Source: Solanum dulcamara
Taxonomy: Eukaryota; Streptophyta; Magnoliopsida; Solanales; Solanaceae
Direction: 5' to 3'
Assembly (NCBI RefSeq): GCF_947179165.1
Contig: NC_077240.1
Location: 4,161,501-4,225,500, forward strand
Length of the DNA stretch: 64,000 nt
Shown here: in pieces, positions 37,190-49,626 of the stretch
Position numbering within the stretch: the stretch's first letter is position 1
How the letters are laid out: the number at the start of each line of letters is the position of its first letter
Notes under the pieces: generated by a model
What the model saw: the letters and a program-made list of their open reading frames with translations, nothing else
What the model was told of the DNA's origin: nothing
The model's database searches: none
Translations under genes and position numbers: made by a program

Positions 37190-37534
37190 CTTATTGTGGT
37201 GTTTGCCTAATGTTAACTTTAAGCCATAAAGTTCTTAAAGTTAGCCAAAAATGAAAAGTTAGGATTCCTAAATTTTTTTTTCTAAGTGCTTAAAACTATT
37301 TTCTTTGACCATGAAAATTACTTTTATATTCCTTATATTTTAACTAAATTCCCAAACTACCCTTTTTATTCTTTTAACCCTAAAATTCACATCATTTTCC
37401 TCATTTCTTCGGCCTAAGCACTTTTATCCAAACACTCAGCTGCTTATTTATAAAAATAACTTTCAGCACTTCAAAGTTCTAAAAACACTTCATAAATAAA
37501 AATTACCTTTTTTTATGCCCATCCAAACGGGCTC
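37190..37534 (-). mobile_element. MITE, inverted relative of 18676-19032
   Basis: Read on the minus strand it follows the first MITE block by block: TAAAAGTGCTTAGGCC-like text, GGTAGTTTGGGAATTTAG and TTTCATGGTCAAAGAAAATA. Its right end is ATCCAAACGGGCTC followed by TAA at 37535-37537. The left end is worn, with a TAA at 37187-37189. Confidence 0.8.
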
Positions 37535-38159
37535 TAAGTTGACCAAACCGACTATACATGGGAATTACTTAAAGGATGACTCGTCTACGTCTGACAATTG
37601 TTATGTTATCCTATATCTCAGTTTTTTTTACTTCTGAAAAATAAAGGTTAATATAAGAGATGAATAGAAAAACCAAACACCTGATTTCTTAGTTGCAAAT
37701 ATTTGGCATCCAAGACTTGAGTCACGCGAAAGTACCGGGCATAAACATTGTTTTATGGACATTTCAACTAAACAACGAAAGAGGAAATAGTTAGACAAAT
37801 TATACAGTGACCTCATAATTAATATTTTGTTTGGTAATATGCTAAGTATTGCTTAAAATAGGAGTACCAAGTAGTCTCGACTCTCGAGTTCGAGCCTAGA
37901 AATAATTATTTTTTGATAAAAAGTGTTTTCCTCTTAAGCGGGGTCATATATACCATGTGGATGTGAATTTTGAACCCCAAATAGTTAAACCAACCAACGA
38001 AAAGAAATAGTCATATAAGTGAGATAACTTGTAGTTAATCCCTTGTACTTATTGTTATTATATTTTTACTATTATTATTCAATAAGAGCATGACACATAT
38101 AGCCTTGAATTTGTACAAAGACATTAATTAAACAATGATATTTTTCATTTTCGGTCAAA

Positions 38160-38946
38160 TTAAGATGACTCATTCAGTGAGCGGAATTTAGCTTTGTAAT
38201 CCCTCCATAGTTGATCGACCGTCTTTCCCAGCAAGTCAACAAAGAACTGATTACTATAACCAGTTCTCATCTTCTTGTTAAGTTGTGCCACAAATCCACT
38301 TCTCAAACTGTTACAGTAATCAAGAAATCGAGCAGTCACATCATATCCCTGGTCCCATCGATCACCCTGCCCTGGTTTCACCCAGTGGCTAGGTGCATAA
38401 CCAGCTTTGAGCCTCACATAATCAGCAATCCCTTCAATCAATCCACCTGGAGCCCGTCCGTTCCCGTTCCACTGCCAAATATGAGTACTCTCGTGGTATA
38501 ATACTCCAGTGATCTCTCTCTTGACGTTACCAGAGTAACTCTGAATATACCTACAAATTAAAACATGAATTTATATGACACAGTTGGAATTTCATCATGT
38601 ACATTCACTGCATATTTATTAAATCAATTTACGCGTACCTAGCGCTAACATGAATCTCATTATTGCTAGCGTAAGCTACTCCGTCCATGTCATCAACGAA
38701 TATGCTAACTTTTTGCACGTTTTTGCGGTCAGCAGGAGAGTTCTGCTGGAATGTCTTCCATATGAATGAAGTTGAAGCTGCCAGTGTTTGCTTGCTATAT
38801 TGGGCACCGATATCTCGGTTGAAACGGGCACCACCAGGGGTGTTTGCGGCCCTGTTGGTGACCGCGTAATCGACCGCATTGATTTTTTGGGAGAATACTG
38901 CAAGGATAATTATCAGAGAAGCAAGGAAGGAAATCATGTTAGCCAT
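38160..38946 (-). CDS. basic secretory protein, PR-17 / NtPRp27 type
   Basis: Two exons, 38639-38946 and 38160-38550, join in phase across a GT...AG intron to 232 residues. A hydrophobic signal peptide (about residues 1-24, ending KINA) sends it to the cell wall. The mature domain is the plant peptidase-like BSP family (Pfam BSP), with an HExxH zinc-metalloprotease motif as HESTH in LYHESTHIWQW. The EGIADYVRL block follows, as in M1-like zinc-peptidase folds. The tobacco relative PRp27 is induced by wounding and viral infection, and wheat and barley relatives are PR-17 defence proteins. The enzymatic substrate is not known for the family. All expected residues are present, and a TATA box lies just upstream. 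Confidence 0.9.
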
Positions 38947-38977
38947 ATCTTTTACTCAAAGCTTAAAAAGACAGTGA

Positions 38978-38989
38978 CTTATATATAAG
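38978..38989 (-). promoter_or_regulatory. TATA box of the basic secretory protein gene
   Basis: CTTATATATAAG, a perfect palindrome, lies 32-43 bp before the ATG on the minus strand. This implies a very short 5' leader. Confidence 0.5.
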
Positions 38990-39009
38990 TTTTTCCTATA
39001 AATAAAATA

Positions 39010-41350
39010 GTGATACCGGGACTAGGTCAGTTGATGAGTATTCACAATTTCTTTTTGCTTTAAAGAAAAAGACCAAGTCACCAACATGGGTTGCGGATGA
39101 TGGACTGATTCATCCTTAATTAGATATCTCGTATTCGAGCTCTGAGTATGGAAAAAATTCTATTGGAAATGAACTTGTATTGCGAGATCCAAATTTAATT
39201 ATTTACTACTAATATTAACCATAAGGATTAGTGCTAAATTATATACTAATATATTGTTGAAAGACTTTAAAAAAATTGTATAAATCATTTATTGGAACAA
39301 AATTAAAATGAAATAATTAATATCCTTTTTATTTTTCAAAGTTAAAGGTGTAGACTGTAGCATATGAATATATGAAAATAAAAGGCTTGCTTCAGGTGCT
39401 GGTGAACATACGTAGAGAATTTGACCATTGAACCAACGTTATTTGTCTCTTTTTTTTTCTTTTCTGAAAAAAAGTTATCGTTAAAAGCCGCCGGGTAAGA
39501 GAAATGAAAAATTCAAACTGCTTTCTAAATAATCTATTATACAGCTTGCTTGGTAATGCAATTATTCAAATTAATCTCATTTTGCCACGCCTTTGGGGTT
39601 GCGGAACCAAGTCATTAACGCATTCATAATATATATTAGTACTCCTTCTTTACTTGTTTATATTTGATGTGACACATTTTTTATAATTAAAATAATAATT
39701 TTATTATATCATCATTTATTAATTATAAGTCATCTAAATATTAGAAATAAATATTATTTAATAATAAGAAATAAATAGGTATAAAATATTAAACTTTCTC
39801 TTGATTTTTAGACAAGTAAAAATAAAATTTATTTATTTATTCACTCTTTTTTCTCAATAATTTTTGCCTTTATTTTCTCTCTCCATCTTTACTTTAATGA
39901 CTCCATTTTCTTTTTCAAGAAAAACCCACCAATGTCATTTTCTTCCTTTATTTTCTCTTTCCATTCAACCAACACTATCAGTCATCTTCTTCTTCCTCCA
40001 TTATCGATTCAAAAATTAGTAAAGTCAAATAATGATTTTATCCAATTTAATCTTCTATTCTAACCACCATCAAGCTCACCACCATTAAAAATTTTCTAAT
40101 TGTCCACACACATCATCAATACCACACTCGTTCACTGCCACTAAATCACCATATCTAACCACCAATTTCACCAATCTACACCAAAAAAATAATTATAGTG
40201 CTCGATTTAAAAATTAGTGCTCGATTTACCGTCACTGATTTTGAGGAAAAACTAGAAAAAATACAAAATTTCAGAGGGAGAAGAAAGAACTATAAAATAC
40301 ATTAAAAGATTGAATTTTGTGCAAAACCAGATTTTTTTTTACAGAGGAATAGGAAGATTTGAGAATTTTCTTATTTCATGTGCTCACAAGCAATAAAAAA
40401 GATAGAAATAAATTTTGAATAATTGGTGTTCGACTTGACGAATTTGATCGTGAAAATAGTAAACTTGATTAATTTTGAATGTCTTATCGAAAAAATTTTC
40501 GAGCAGCAAACCTCATATATTGAACAACTTCACCAATTTTTGCAATGGGTTCTATCCCTCAACCTTAACGTTTTCTGTTTTTTCACTCAAAAAATTACCA
40601 TGAAAATTATTATTTTTTCAATAAGCCATAGCCAAAAAAAAAAGTATCTTTGATAAGAAAAATGAATGAGAAAAAAAATAGGGTGGTGTGAAGGAGAACG
40701 AGAGCATAAAGTAGGAGAATGGGTGGGAGAAAAAAATATCTTTGGCTTTATTTTTGACTTCTGACATGCCTTTTTTTTTTGTATTTAATTTTATTTTCAC
40801 GTCAGCTTTGAGGATGATATTAATTTCATTTTCAGTCAGAACAGGTGCTTAATAGATCACCCAAATAATTTAAATATGTAATTAATTTTTCGATACAAAT
40901 TAAGAAGTGAATTTACCTCTTTTCCCTTTTTTTTAAACCCAAAACCATTTAGCATATTTCCGGCGTAGAGATCATCCCCCCTTATCCCTTAGGAGCTTAA
41001 TCTCTTTCCTTGATTTTTCAATGTAGCCCAACAATATTGTCCGTATCTCCTTAGCTTTCAATACTTTATCCAAATTCTTTAATAGGGTTATACTATCATC
41101 ATCATTATTATCAATTATTCGATTAATGTGGTAGGATCCTTGATTAAGTTTTGAAACTTGTCATCATGATGGAGATCATGATAATGAGACACATCTCTTT
41201 ATGTAGGTAATCCAAATCCAGCACCTTATTTTGTTCATTTATTTTAAAACATAAGTGCATAACCATAAGCATTATTCTGTCATACATCATATCCCATATA
41301 TATATATATATATACTTTTTTTTAATGCATGGTAACCATATTATAGAAGG
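39010..41350. other. intergenic DNA without a supported gene
   Basis: AT-rich with pyrimidine-rich stretches near 39840-40150. Short open frames there have no domains. An AT microsatellite sits at 41302-41322. Confidence 0.5.
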
Positions 41351-41355
41351 GTTAA

Positions 41356-41637
41356 TTAAGCAGTTTTGTACTTAGCCTTGTAATCAGCAAAAAGCTGGTC
41401 AGGTGTCTTGCCAAGCAATTCAACAAAGAAATTGTTAGTATAGGCAGTCCTCATCTTCTTATTCAACTCTGCCACAAATCCATTTCTCAAACCATTACAA
41501 TAATCCAGAAAACGTGCTGTGACCGAATAACCTTCATCCCATCGAGTACCCTGACCGTCCAATTACTAACAGCATAACCAGCCTTTAGTCTCACGTAATC
41601 CGCAATCCCTTCTATTCATCCACCTGGAAGCAGTGAC
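41356..41637 (-). pseudogene. 3' remnant of a second basic secretory protein gene
   Basis: The minus strand encodes EGIADYVRLKAGYAVSNW and then, after a frameshift with loss of a few codons, GQGTRWDEGYSVTARFLDYC to KYKTA and a stop. This is closely similar to the C-terminal 95 residues of the intact gene about 3 kb away. The codon after PGG is a stop, the HESTH exon part and exon 1 are missing, and the sequence turns into copia DNA at about 41640. It is a tandem duplicate cut off at the transposon junction. Confidence 0.85.
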
Positions 41638-41709
41638 AATTTCAATTTAGCAGTGACTTTTGCTGTTATTTCACACCAGGACATTATTATGGAGTTTCAC
41701 CCGTGAAAT

Positions 41710-44400
41710 TTGAAACGAGCTCTTGAAACGGGAGATGTCAAATTGTGTTTTACCTCTGGAAGGGTATTAACTTTGAAAGATGTACTTTATACTTCTTCCA
41801 TGAGAAAAAACTTGATGTCTAGTTTTCTTCTTAACAAAGCAGATTTTAAACAGATTATTGAATCTGATCAATATGTAACTGTGAAAAAGGGTATTTTTGT
41901 GGGAAAGGGGTATGATTGTGATGGAATGTTTAAACTGAATGTTGAAATGAATAAAGTTTCTACTTCTGTTTACATGCTTTCTTCTACTAATTTTTGGCAT
42001 GATCATTTGTGTCATATTAATGATCGTTATGTTGGAATCATGAGTAGTTTAGGATTAATCTCAATGATTAAAAATAATTTTGAAAAGTGTAAAACTTGTA
42101 GTAAAGCCAAAATCACTAAAAAGCCTCATTTTCAAGTTGAAAGAAAAAGTGATTTATTAAAATTAGTTTACACTAATATTTGTGAAATTGGAGGAATTTT
42201 AACTCGTGGAAGAAATAGATATTTTATCACTTTCATTGATGATTTTTCTAAGTTTACATATGATTACTTGATGAAAAATAAAAGTGATGTTTTTGAAAAT
42301 TTAAATTTTTTTCTCCATAGGTTGAAAATCAGTTTGGAAAGAAAATAAAAAGAATTAGAAGTGATAAAGACCGTGAATATGAGTCAAATGAGTTTAATTC
42401 TTTTGTTAGATCATTGGGAATAATTCATGAAACTCCTCCTCCTTATTCTCCTTCATCTAATGGTGTAGCGGAAAGGAAAAACAGAACTTTGGTTGAATTG
42501 ACTAATGCCATGCTTATTGAGTCAAATGCATCTTTAAATCTTTGGGGTGAAACTATTTTGACTGCGTGTTATGTGTTAAATTGAGTACATCATAAAAAGA
42601 CTAAACTAACACCTTTTGGGTTGTGAAAAGGCCACAAACCAAGTTTGGGATATCTAAGAGTTTGAGGTTGTCTAGCCTTTGTGAGGCTAATGGATCCCAA
42701 GGTTACAAAATTGGGTAAGAAAGTTACTACTTGTGCTTTTCTTGGTTATGCTTCAAATATTACAACATATAGATTTTTTAATTTTGAAGATAATATTGTA
42801 ATAGAATCAGGTGATGCTATTTTTCATGAAAATAAATTTCCTTTTGATTCTAAAAATAGTAGGGGTCAAAGGATTGAACAAAATATTTTATCACTACCTA
42901 GTTCTTCTTCTTCCATTTTCAAAAATAAAGAAATTGATGATTTTGTAAAAAAGCTAGAGTAGAAAAAGATTTTAGTCCTGATTTTTATGTTTTTAATGTT
43001 GGAGATGACCCTTTCACTTTACAAGAAGTTTTATCTTCACATGATTCTATTTTCTGGAAAAAGGCTGTAAATGATAAAGTAAAATCACTAGTTTCTAATA
43101 AAACTTGGAAGTTAGTTGATTTACCACCAGGTTGTAAAATAATTGGTTGCAAATGGGTCTTACAAAAAAAGTTAAAAACGTATGGATCTATCGATAAATA
43201 TAAGGCTAGACTAGTTGCTTAAGATATAAGCAACTAGAAGGCCTAGAGTTTTTTGATACTTTTTCTCCGGTTACTAGAATTACATCCATTAAACTTTTAA
43301 TTTCTATGACTGCAATTTTTAATTTGCATATTCATCAAATAGATATAAAAACTGATTTTTTAAATGGAGACCTTAATAAAGAAATTTAAATAGATCAAAC
43401 TGAGGGTTTTGTTGAAGCAGGCCAAAAAAGCAAAGTATGTAAACTTACTAAATCCCTCTATGGCTTGAAACAGGCACCAAAACAATGTCATGAAAAGTTT
43501 AATTCCTCCATGATTTAAAATAATTTTAAAATAAATGAGTGTGATAAGTGCATATATCATAAGTCTTGAAATAATATATATGTTATTATTTGTCTATATG
43601 TTGATGATTTATTGATCTTTGACTCGAATATGAATGTTATTGATGATACTAAGAACATTCTTAGAAGCCATTTTGATATGAAAGATCTTGGCGAGGCAAA
43701 TTGCAAGCATGTTTTAATTCCTTTTGATTCAAGTGTACACTTGTTTCCTGTTCAAAGTGAAAATAATGTGATAAATCAAAAGGAGTATGCTAACTTAATT
43801 GGATGTTTGAGATATGTGACTGATTGCACTAGGCCTGATATTGCATATGCAGTAGGAGTACTTAACAGGTTTACAAGCAAGCCAGGTAATGAACATTGGC
43901 ATGCTATAACAAGAGTTATGAGATATTTAATTAGAATAAAAACTTGTGGTTTAATCTATAAAAAATATCCTGTTATACTTGAATGCTTTTCTAATGTAGA
44001 TTAGAACACCCTAGCAGGTGATTTCTGTTCTACCACTGGTTACATTTTTACATTGGGTGGTGGTGCTATTTGTTGGAAATAAAAAAAGGAAACTATAATT
44101 GTTAACTCTACCATGGAGGCTGAACTAATTGCTTTAGCTTCAGCTATTGAGCAAGGAAATTGCTTAAGAGTTTTATTATTTCAAATACCTTATTTTGAAA
44201 AATCAATTCCTCCAATTTTAATTCATTGTGATAGCACTCCATCAATTGATAGAGTTCAAAATCGTTATTACAACGGTAAATCTAGACCTATAAGAAGGAA
44301 ACGCAGTAATGTAAGATCATATTTGACAAGTGGTACCATTAATGTTGATTAGGTCAAATCTTGTAAAAATCTTACAGATCCTCTTACTAAGGCCTTAAGA
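41710..44400 (+). pseudogene. copia pol: integrase, reverse transcriptase, RNase H, broken
   Basis: GAG-pre-integrase with H-x-H and KCKTCSKAKITKKPH (about 41995-42130), then integrase core with YFITFIDDFSKFTYDYL (about 42220-42280) and the GVAERKNRTL block (about 42463). Reverse transcriptase shows GCKWVLQKKLKTYGSIDKYK (about 43147), LYGLKQAPKQC (about 43456) and YVDDLLI (about 43596). RNase H shows ADWNTLAGDF-like text with its Trp codon turned to a stop (about 44002), and MEAELIALASAIEQG (about 44113). Multiple stops and shifts. Frames are longer than in the element at 18.7-23.9 kb, so this copy decayed less. Confidence 0.85.
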
Positions 44401-44480
44401 AGAGAAAAGGTGTGGAGCACATCGATGGGGATGGGATTGAAGCCTATAAATTCATGAGTCATATATGAGGAAACCTAGTT

Positions 44481-45103
44481 ACCACCACATCCTTTCCCGA
44501 TAGACTTGAAGTTCTTCATAGGCAGGCGGGGTAGAAAATCTTCTCTCAAAAAGAGAGAGACATCTCCCCCTACTTTGTCAATCGATGGATAAGAGAACTG
44601 AGCTGGCCTAAAAAGTGCTTGGGCGCGCGATTCCCATAGTAGCGGCGAACAAAATGAGAGCTGCCTAAACCGTGAAAACGGGGTTGTGGGAGAGCAATAC
44701 AAGCATAAGGAAGAGATTCTATGGATGGAAAGCTCCCGAGAGGGAAAAAGAAGAAAAGAACCAATGACATCATCCCAAGCCGATTGCTTCTCTCGAGATA
44801 GTAGGCGCTTACCTTTTTTGGCTGTAGGGTTGGGGTGGCTTGCTGGGTGAGACTGATAGAAAGAAAGGACAGGGGGCACATTCGAAGAACGAACAAGAAA
44901 AGGGTTACTGGACTTTGCTTAGCTACCATGGAAAGCATAGTCAGAAGAGCTGAAAAAAGCCATCTTACTCTCGGACCTAATCAATGAAATTTGGGGCGGT
45001 AACGTTCTTTATTACTTCTTCATTTCATGTTCTAACTCCAGTAATAGAATGGAGAAGGTTCTCGAATCGGGTTACGACCAACACAGAACCAACGAGTTCA
45101 GTC
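44481..45103. other. organelle-like insert inside the copia element (probable NUMT)
   Basis: GC-rich, repeat-free DNA interrupts the copia 3' region between CCTAGTTACCA and GAACTAGGTTCAATGGG. The phrase around CCAATGACATCATCCCAAGC to CTCGAGATAGTA (44760-44803) recurs in the organelle mosaic at 27778-27821. The style (GCTCCCGAGAGGG, GGGCGCGCGATTCCC) is that of plant mitochondrial intergenic DNA. Minus-strand open frames at 44475-44879 and 44570-44938 are probably fortuitous. No gene is recognised. Confidence 0.65.
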
Positions 45104-45620
45104 GAACTAGGTTCAATGGGAAAAACGAATCATATGATGACTTGTAGTGAAAAAAAAATGCACTATTTTTATTCACTCCCTATGATGTGAGTGCATTGTT
45201 TCCTGTAGTGAATTGTGGAGGTTGAGTTTTAAAAACTCTTAATGAAAATTTGTAGCCCGTATGGGTGGAGTGTTAAACTTACAGGAGTACTCTCGATAGA
45301 TTTCATCTATGTGAGTGTGGAAGTAGGTCGCTTCCTATGAGTATTGGGTTTATTCTCAAAAGCACTCATAAAATCGGGATAGCACAAGGCCCTAATGTGT
45401 TGTCTTATAAAGCTCGTAACAACATCTTGATTATTATGTGTGAGTAGTAATATTTTATGTCTCTTAAGCAATCGTAGTTCAAGTCTGAGACCACTATGAA
45501 TCTGGAGTAAATGTTATTGTTTCACTAAGTGGAGGTTCAATGCAGAGCACACCTTTATTATGTATAGTAGTCTTCCTTGAGCTGATAAACTCTTAAATAA
45601 TATTAAAATGACTAGGGGAT

Positions 45621-46217
45621 TGTTAGTTTTAGCATTTTAATATCAATATTGAGTGATATTAATTTGCATAAGTGGCATATGTTATAATTATCTCTTTAGT
45701 GTATAAAAATATCTTTCATTATCATCTTTAATTAGTGCAAGATTATTCATTCCATTACGTATTTTTAACCTAATTATCACTAATTAGTGGTGCACTAAAT
45801 TATAATGGTGTATTAAATGATAATGATGACATTCCATTATTTTTTTCATCTTTGAATGATTTCCTCTCCTATAAATAGAGAGGTCTTCTTTGTTTTGAAA
45901 GTAAGAAAACATTGAGTGCATTAAGTTTGTCAAAAAAAAGAGAGTTCTTATTAGTTGAAGGGAGGTGTTCTTTTTTGTGGAGCTTTAAACTCAACTCTTG
46001 TTCAGAGTTTGTTGAGTTACATTTTGTGATTAGGCTGTTGTATCCTGGTGGGGACAAGTCAAGAGGACTACTGCTGGACCGGTGAAAAGATTTGCTGCAG
46101 TGGGCTTGAATCTCCTTAAAGAGAGCGAGATATTCGCGCCTCAGCCAAAAAGTGAATTTATGTTGTTCATTTTATTTTTTTAATTGTAATTTGTAATTTG
46201 TAATCTTGTAATATCAA
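45621..46217 (+). repeat. 3' LTR of the truncated copia element
   Basis: Begins TGTTAGTTTTAG straight after the purine tract. The TATA box at 45868-45878 and a leader-like stretch follow. The right end is uncertain by some tens of bases. Confidence 0.65.
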
Positions 46218-46333
46218 CAACGTAAAGTAATTTCACCGAAACTGAATCCGACAAACTCTCTTTTTTTCTATATGATCACAAAATTCTGACAGAAAAGAAA
46301 AATTAAAAAGAATGGAACAAAACTTGAAGCTAG

Positions 46334-46525
46334 CTAGTGACCTTTACCCCTATGACTTGGCCCAGAATATGCTCTCTGCTTAACTAAACTCTCTACTACT
46401 GAATAGATTAAAGAGTGTTCCTCCTTGAGGTTTCTTAACCCCTTCACTTTGATGCAATTTGAAAGCCACACAACAAGGAGTATCATTGCAAAGACATTTA
46501 GAAAAGACTTGAAAGTACTCTTCAT
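46334..46525 (-). CDS. secreted peptide precursor with PIP/PIPL-type C-terminus
   Basis: An intronless 63-residue frame opening with an ATG and a hydrophobic signal peptide (about residues 8-25, FLNVFAMILLVVWLSNC). A short variable region rich in charged residues follows, and the last ten residues are SGPSHRGKGH. This fits the SGPSxxGxGH motif of PAMP-induced secreted peptides and their PIP-like relatives. Those peptides are cut from the precursor C-terminus, act outside the cell through a receptor kinase of the RLK7 type, and amplify immune or stress responses. The motif sits exactly before the stop, as required. The precursor is at the short end for the family. Gene status rests on motif, signal peptide and TATA box together. 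Confidence 0.8.
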   Translation of the reverse strand: MKSTFKSFLNVFAMILLVVWLSNCIKVKGLRNLKEEHSLIYSVVESLVKQRAYSGPSHRGKGH

Positions 46526-46640
46526 TTTTCGGGCGTTGTTATTTTTTGCGGTAGACGAACATTTGCAAGAGAGCGATGGACCAGAAAATACTAAAACTCT
46601 AATTTTTTAATTTGTGTTTTCAGAAAGAAGGATTTTTCAG

Positions 46641-46649
46641 TATATAAAG
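46641..46649 (-). promoter_or_regulatory. TATA box of the PIP-like peptide gene
   Basis: CTTTATATA on the minus strand about 116 bp before the ATG, giving a leader of roughly 85 bases. Confidence 0.5.
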
Positions 46650-46699
46650 GTGACAAATAGTATCAAGGGGGTTTGGTGTTTTGGTTACGTACAAGTGCA

Positions 46700-48300
46700 A
46701 CAAAGGTATGTTTCTTTGACTTTCCTTGTCCTACTACTATGATTTATTAAGGTTGGAATTCTCTTTTTTTCATAAGATTGGAAGAATTTTTGGTTTGAAA
46801 ACGTTAAATCATACTGGTATATAAATGTGGCGCATGTTATCAAAGACTTTTGCAAAAGTCAAACATAGGAACATTCAGTATAATTATATGATGGAAATTC
46901 GATCGGTATACCAAAGTCAAAATATTAAACTCATTTGTGCAACCCCGTCCATCGATTTCTCATTATTTATTTTTTAAAAAGAGAATGTTTCAAAAATTGT
47001 AAATATATATAAAACAATGATAATGAAAAAGTTGTGCCACATGTATAACGCAAATACAAAGTCATCTGATTCACAAACTAGTTGATTGTTTTAACGATGA
47101 ATAATAGCTATGTGATCACAAATATATCTATTTTATAATTTCTTATGTGAGAACTAATTACTTTAAGGATTTCTTTTGTCTTTTAAAGATGCTATTGATC
47201 ACGTGAAGAATAATACAGAAATTTAATAAAGTCAATGATTAAGTTATGCAACAATTATAATTATTTTTGTTAGTTCAACAAACCAAACATACTCTAGTGT
47301 ATTCTTTTACGTGACGCAGCTAAAACTGGGCCACCCAGGAGGTATTATACAAAATTATTTAAAAGGATTTACGTTTGTCATATAATCTTCTTTTATAGAT
47401 GAACTAATCTTTTTGTAGCACGTCGCCCCTTTTTTATTTATTCTTTTTACTTTTTTTGAGTGAGTCTTTCACATTGCTTATCTAAGACCAAATAAGAAGA
47501 GTCTAACAACACTTTCATGACCTACCCCCCACTTTCCCCCCCACACAAACACATTGGTCGAAAACATGCTTCCCTTCCTCCAACCCACGCACAACTTTAC
47601 CAACGCCACACACAAATTGGTGTTCCCACTGACGACGTGTACACGTTACCCTACAAAAGTCTCTTTCTTGTTGTACAAAGTCCACGTGGATCACAGGTCA
47701 GATGGGAAAATTTTGACCAAAGAATTAGTTGCCTCAGCTACCTACCTTTCACCCAAATTGCGTAAGTGTCGAATATAAATTGGACTAAATACCGACATTG
47801 CAAATGTTAATTTTTTTAGTATAATGTTTATTATCCCTGTAACAGCACATTAACTATCACACTGTGTATATATCCATTTACTACTATCAATAGTTAATGG
47901 TGTGTGAGGATTCCTTTGACACAATTCAAAATTCAATCAAGACGACTGCCAAATCCATGGGGGACTAAGATATGTAAACCTTTAGGAACTATACGTTTTG
48001 CTGCCACCAGGGAGGAGGTAGAGGCCCATAATCCATATACGATTCGGTTGAATCTAATAACTCCAAATATGTACATTTTAAATACGATTCGATTGAATCT
48101 AACAATACTTTAATTAAATAAGACATTGTATACATTTTTTTATTTGGAGAAAAGGAAAAGGGCGTCATTATCTCTCTCTTTGTCTTAGGGCTTTTTCTTT
48201 ATTTTTCTGGTTCTCTCTCTTTCTCTTCTCTTAGGGCTTCTTCATTCTTCCTTTATTCCTTCATCTTTTTGTTTGTTTCAGACAGAACTCGTAGGTTTTA
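46700..48300. other. intergenic DNA, upstream of MULE 2
   Basis: No supported gene. A CACGTGG-containing G-box-like site lies near 47681-47690. The pyrimidine-rich run at 48170-48280 resembles a transcript leader, and may belong to the MULE 2 protease gene. Confidence 0.4.
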
Positions 48301-48315
48301 AGTGCACAATTGCAA

Positions 48316-49547
48316 TGGAAGGTTAGAAATCTCCTAGAAAAATTCATGAATTCGAATTGTTGATTCAACCGGCGGTGGTGAAATAAATGTCGGTCCTACT
48401 TTTAATTTGGAAATTTCTGCAAATCAATCTCCAGAAGAAGATGGTGGTGAGGTTAATCAAAATATTCAAGCAATGCATGTGAAGAAAAATGGCGGTAGAA
48501 GTAAGAAAAAACCCACTGAGTTGAGTTCTGAATCTAAATCGAAAAGAAAATGAGTTGATGTTGCATCGACATCTAAAATGTGTATTACACACACATTAAA
48601 GTTGAGTGTTGAATTGTAGTTTTTCTTGAAATATGTGATCACTTGCTTAGCTTGAGCTCTTTTCATGTCTACTTTGGTCTCCTATAATTATCTATAGTGA
48701 TAGATTAATATTATTTATATGCAGGATCATAAATTTTGGAGACATACAAATGTTTTGTATTCTTCAAGTAGGTGGTCGTCATATACTTCACAACGTGATT
48801 GAGAAAATAAAACTTTCTTTATCTGAAAAACAGTTTGAGTTGTTTAGGAATACTTGTTTTGATTACATTCTTGATCTTCTGAAAGTGATCACACAACTCC
48901 AACTTATTCATTGCCTTTATGAACAAGGAGTTAAAACACACAACAGATGATGTGTTTGCTGAAAAGGCTTTTTTTCGGGCTTAGAAAATTTAGGTTAATT
49001 ACAGGCTTAAATTGTGTTAGTGATGGCTGCTCTATTAATGTTTCAGATTCTCCTTGTCGGTTGTTGAGCAATTATTTCTCTGAACAAATCACTGCTCAAA
49101 AGAATTTATAAACGATGATTCCGCTGTTTCACTAGCTGTTTTGTTCTTTATTAATGAGTTTTTATTCTCATATGAGAACAATGGATATGATATTAGTAAT
49201 AGAGATTTCGAACTTGTGGAAAATGGACAATTTAATTTTTACCAGTGGGGTTTAGATGTCTACAAAAAGTTGCTTGATAATATGAGGCACAAGCTTAATT
49301 CAATCAATCAGTACTATAGATTATGTAGATTGCCTCTTGCCCTTCAAATTTGGATTTTTGAGTGTTGTTCTAGAGTCGATGAAGATTTAGCTATTCGAAT
49401 TTATGATTTTATTCCAAGAATTTTGAGGTGGAAAACAATTGCTGAAAGTCCTTGGCAAAAGCATATTGAAAATGGCATCTTCATGCCTATGAAACACAAG
49501 GTATCTATACAAAGTTAATACAATTTATGACACACACACACACATAC

Positions 49548-49626
<79 letters not shown>

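Larger units (their letters stand above)
41640..46217 (+). mobile_element. 5'-truncated Ty1-copia retrotransposon with 3' LTR
   Basis: Internal pol domains (41710-44400) are followed by an organelle insert, then the typical 3' leader. A purine tract ACTAGGGGAT ends at 45620, and a 3' LTR begins TGTTAGTTTTAG. The LTR has a CCTATAAATAG box (45868-45878) and may end at ATCAACA near 46217. No 5' LTR or gag is present, so the left part was lost by deletion at the junction with the secretory-protein remnant. The right limit is judged by eye. Confidence 0.8.

Noticed and set aside
44475..44938. Minus-strand open frames of 122 and 134 codons
   Set aside because: They overlap each other in different frames within the organelle-like insert and show no domain, so they are probably chance frames in GC-richer DNA.
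46217..46330. Exact right end and target duplication of the second copia element
   Set aside because: The 5' LTR is missing, so neither LTR comparison nor a duplicate can confirm the end.
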